A DNA stretch of 64,000 nt from Acinetobacter baumannii (GTDB taxonomy: Bacteria > Pseudomonadota > Gammaproteobacteria > Pseudomonadales > Moraxellaceae). This document shows positions 63,953 to 64,000 of this stretch, piece by piece (position 1 is the stretch's first letter; each line of letters opens with the position of its first letter). Where the stretch lies: contig NZ_JADVOP010000020.1 in the NCBI RefSeq assembly GCF_016508585.1, forward strand, positions 1 to 64,000, in the 5' to 3' direction. The notes beneath the pieces were generated by a model that saw only the letters and a program-made list of their open reading frames with translations, was not told the origin of the DNA and did not search any database. The translations under genes and the position numbers were made by a program.

Positions 63953-64000
63953 ATATTTATCAAAATGTTTAATCTTGGTGCTTATTTTGAAATGATTTAC

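Noticed and set aside
1..64000. Mobile elements, prophage, tRNA and rRNA genes
   Set aside because: No transposase, integrase, phage structural gene, cloverleaf or rRNA-like stretch was recognised on either strand.

Overview
The window looks like chromosome of an Acinetobacter species (Moraxellaceae, Gammaproteobacteria). The base composition is AT-rich. Gene content and order fit this genus: lptCAB-kdsCD beside cysS, a NaxD-type lipid A deacetylase, dgt next to ruvAB, the ybgC-tolQRA-tolB-pal block, a 1277-residue PurL and GlnA. The species was not determined. No transposase, integrase, phage gene, rRNA, tRNA or CRISPR array was seen; this is core chromosome with small accessory pockets.

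Layout. 1-5166: lipopolysaccharide transport and Kdo synthesis (lptB, lptA, lptC, kdsC, kdsD), then cysS. 5178-12905: a CoA-ester operon (acyl-CoA dehydrogenase, thiolase, CoA-transferase) with TetR and LysR regulators and a short-chain dehydrogenase. 13078-17344: two SfnB/DszC-like flavoproteins and a DszA/NtaA-type monooxygenase, probably for organosulfur use. 17782-23517: an EamA exporter, YaiI, a conserved unknown protein, a 50-residue membrane protein, serC, a GNAT acetyltransferase and an SRPBCC protein; an AT-rich stretch here carries DnaA-box-like sequences. 23691-28698: a TolC/HlyD/two-permease export system with no ATPase gene. 28969-30258: gltP. 30579-34409: a four-gene cassette (NaxD-like deacetylase, GT2 transferase, GtrA, ArnT/FlmK-like transferase) that probably adds an amino sugar to lipid A and is preceded by a PmrA-box-like repeat. 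34430-36420: small exported proteins, a 41-residue membrane protein, a decayed gene and a 50-bp perfect palindrome. 36432-40265: purL. 40451-42270: two exported unknown proteins. 42480-46129: dgt, a Cys-rich protein, ruvA, ruvB. 46273-50623: a TonB-dependent receptor with a Fur-box-like site, and atoE. 50950-51017: a candidate small RNA. 51757-57822: the Tol-Pal operon, with two extra secreted TolA C-terminal-domain proteins between tolA and tolB. 58074-61781: a small charged protein, fbp, a TrmH-type methyltransferase, and an ECF sigma factor with a probable anti-sigma and a DUF3106-like protein. 62297-63712: glnA.

Much of the window serves the envelope: LPS assembly and precursor synthesis, lipid A decoration, outer-membrane constriction by Tol-Pal, iron-complex uptake and a tripartite exporter. 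The best leads for something new are the two secreted TolA-domain paralogues, the compact small-RNA gene at 50950-51017, the lipid A cassette with its promoter repeat, the ATPase-less exporter, and two short membrane-protein genes (21029-21181 and 35603-35728).
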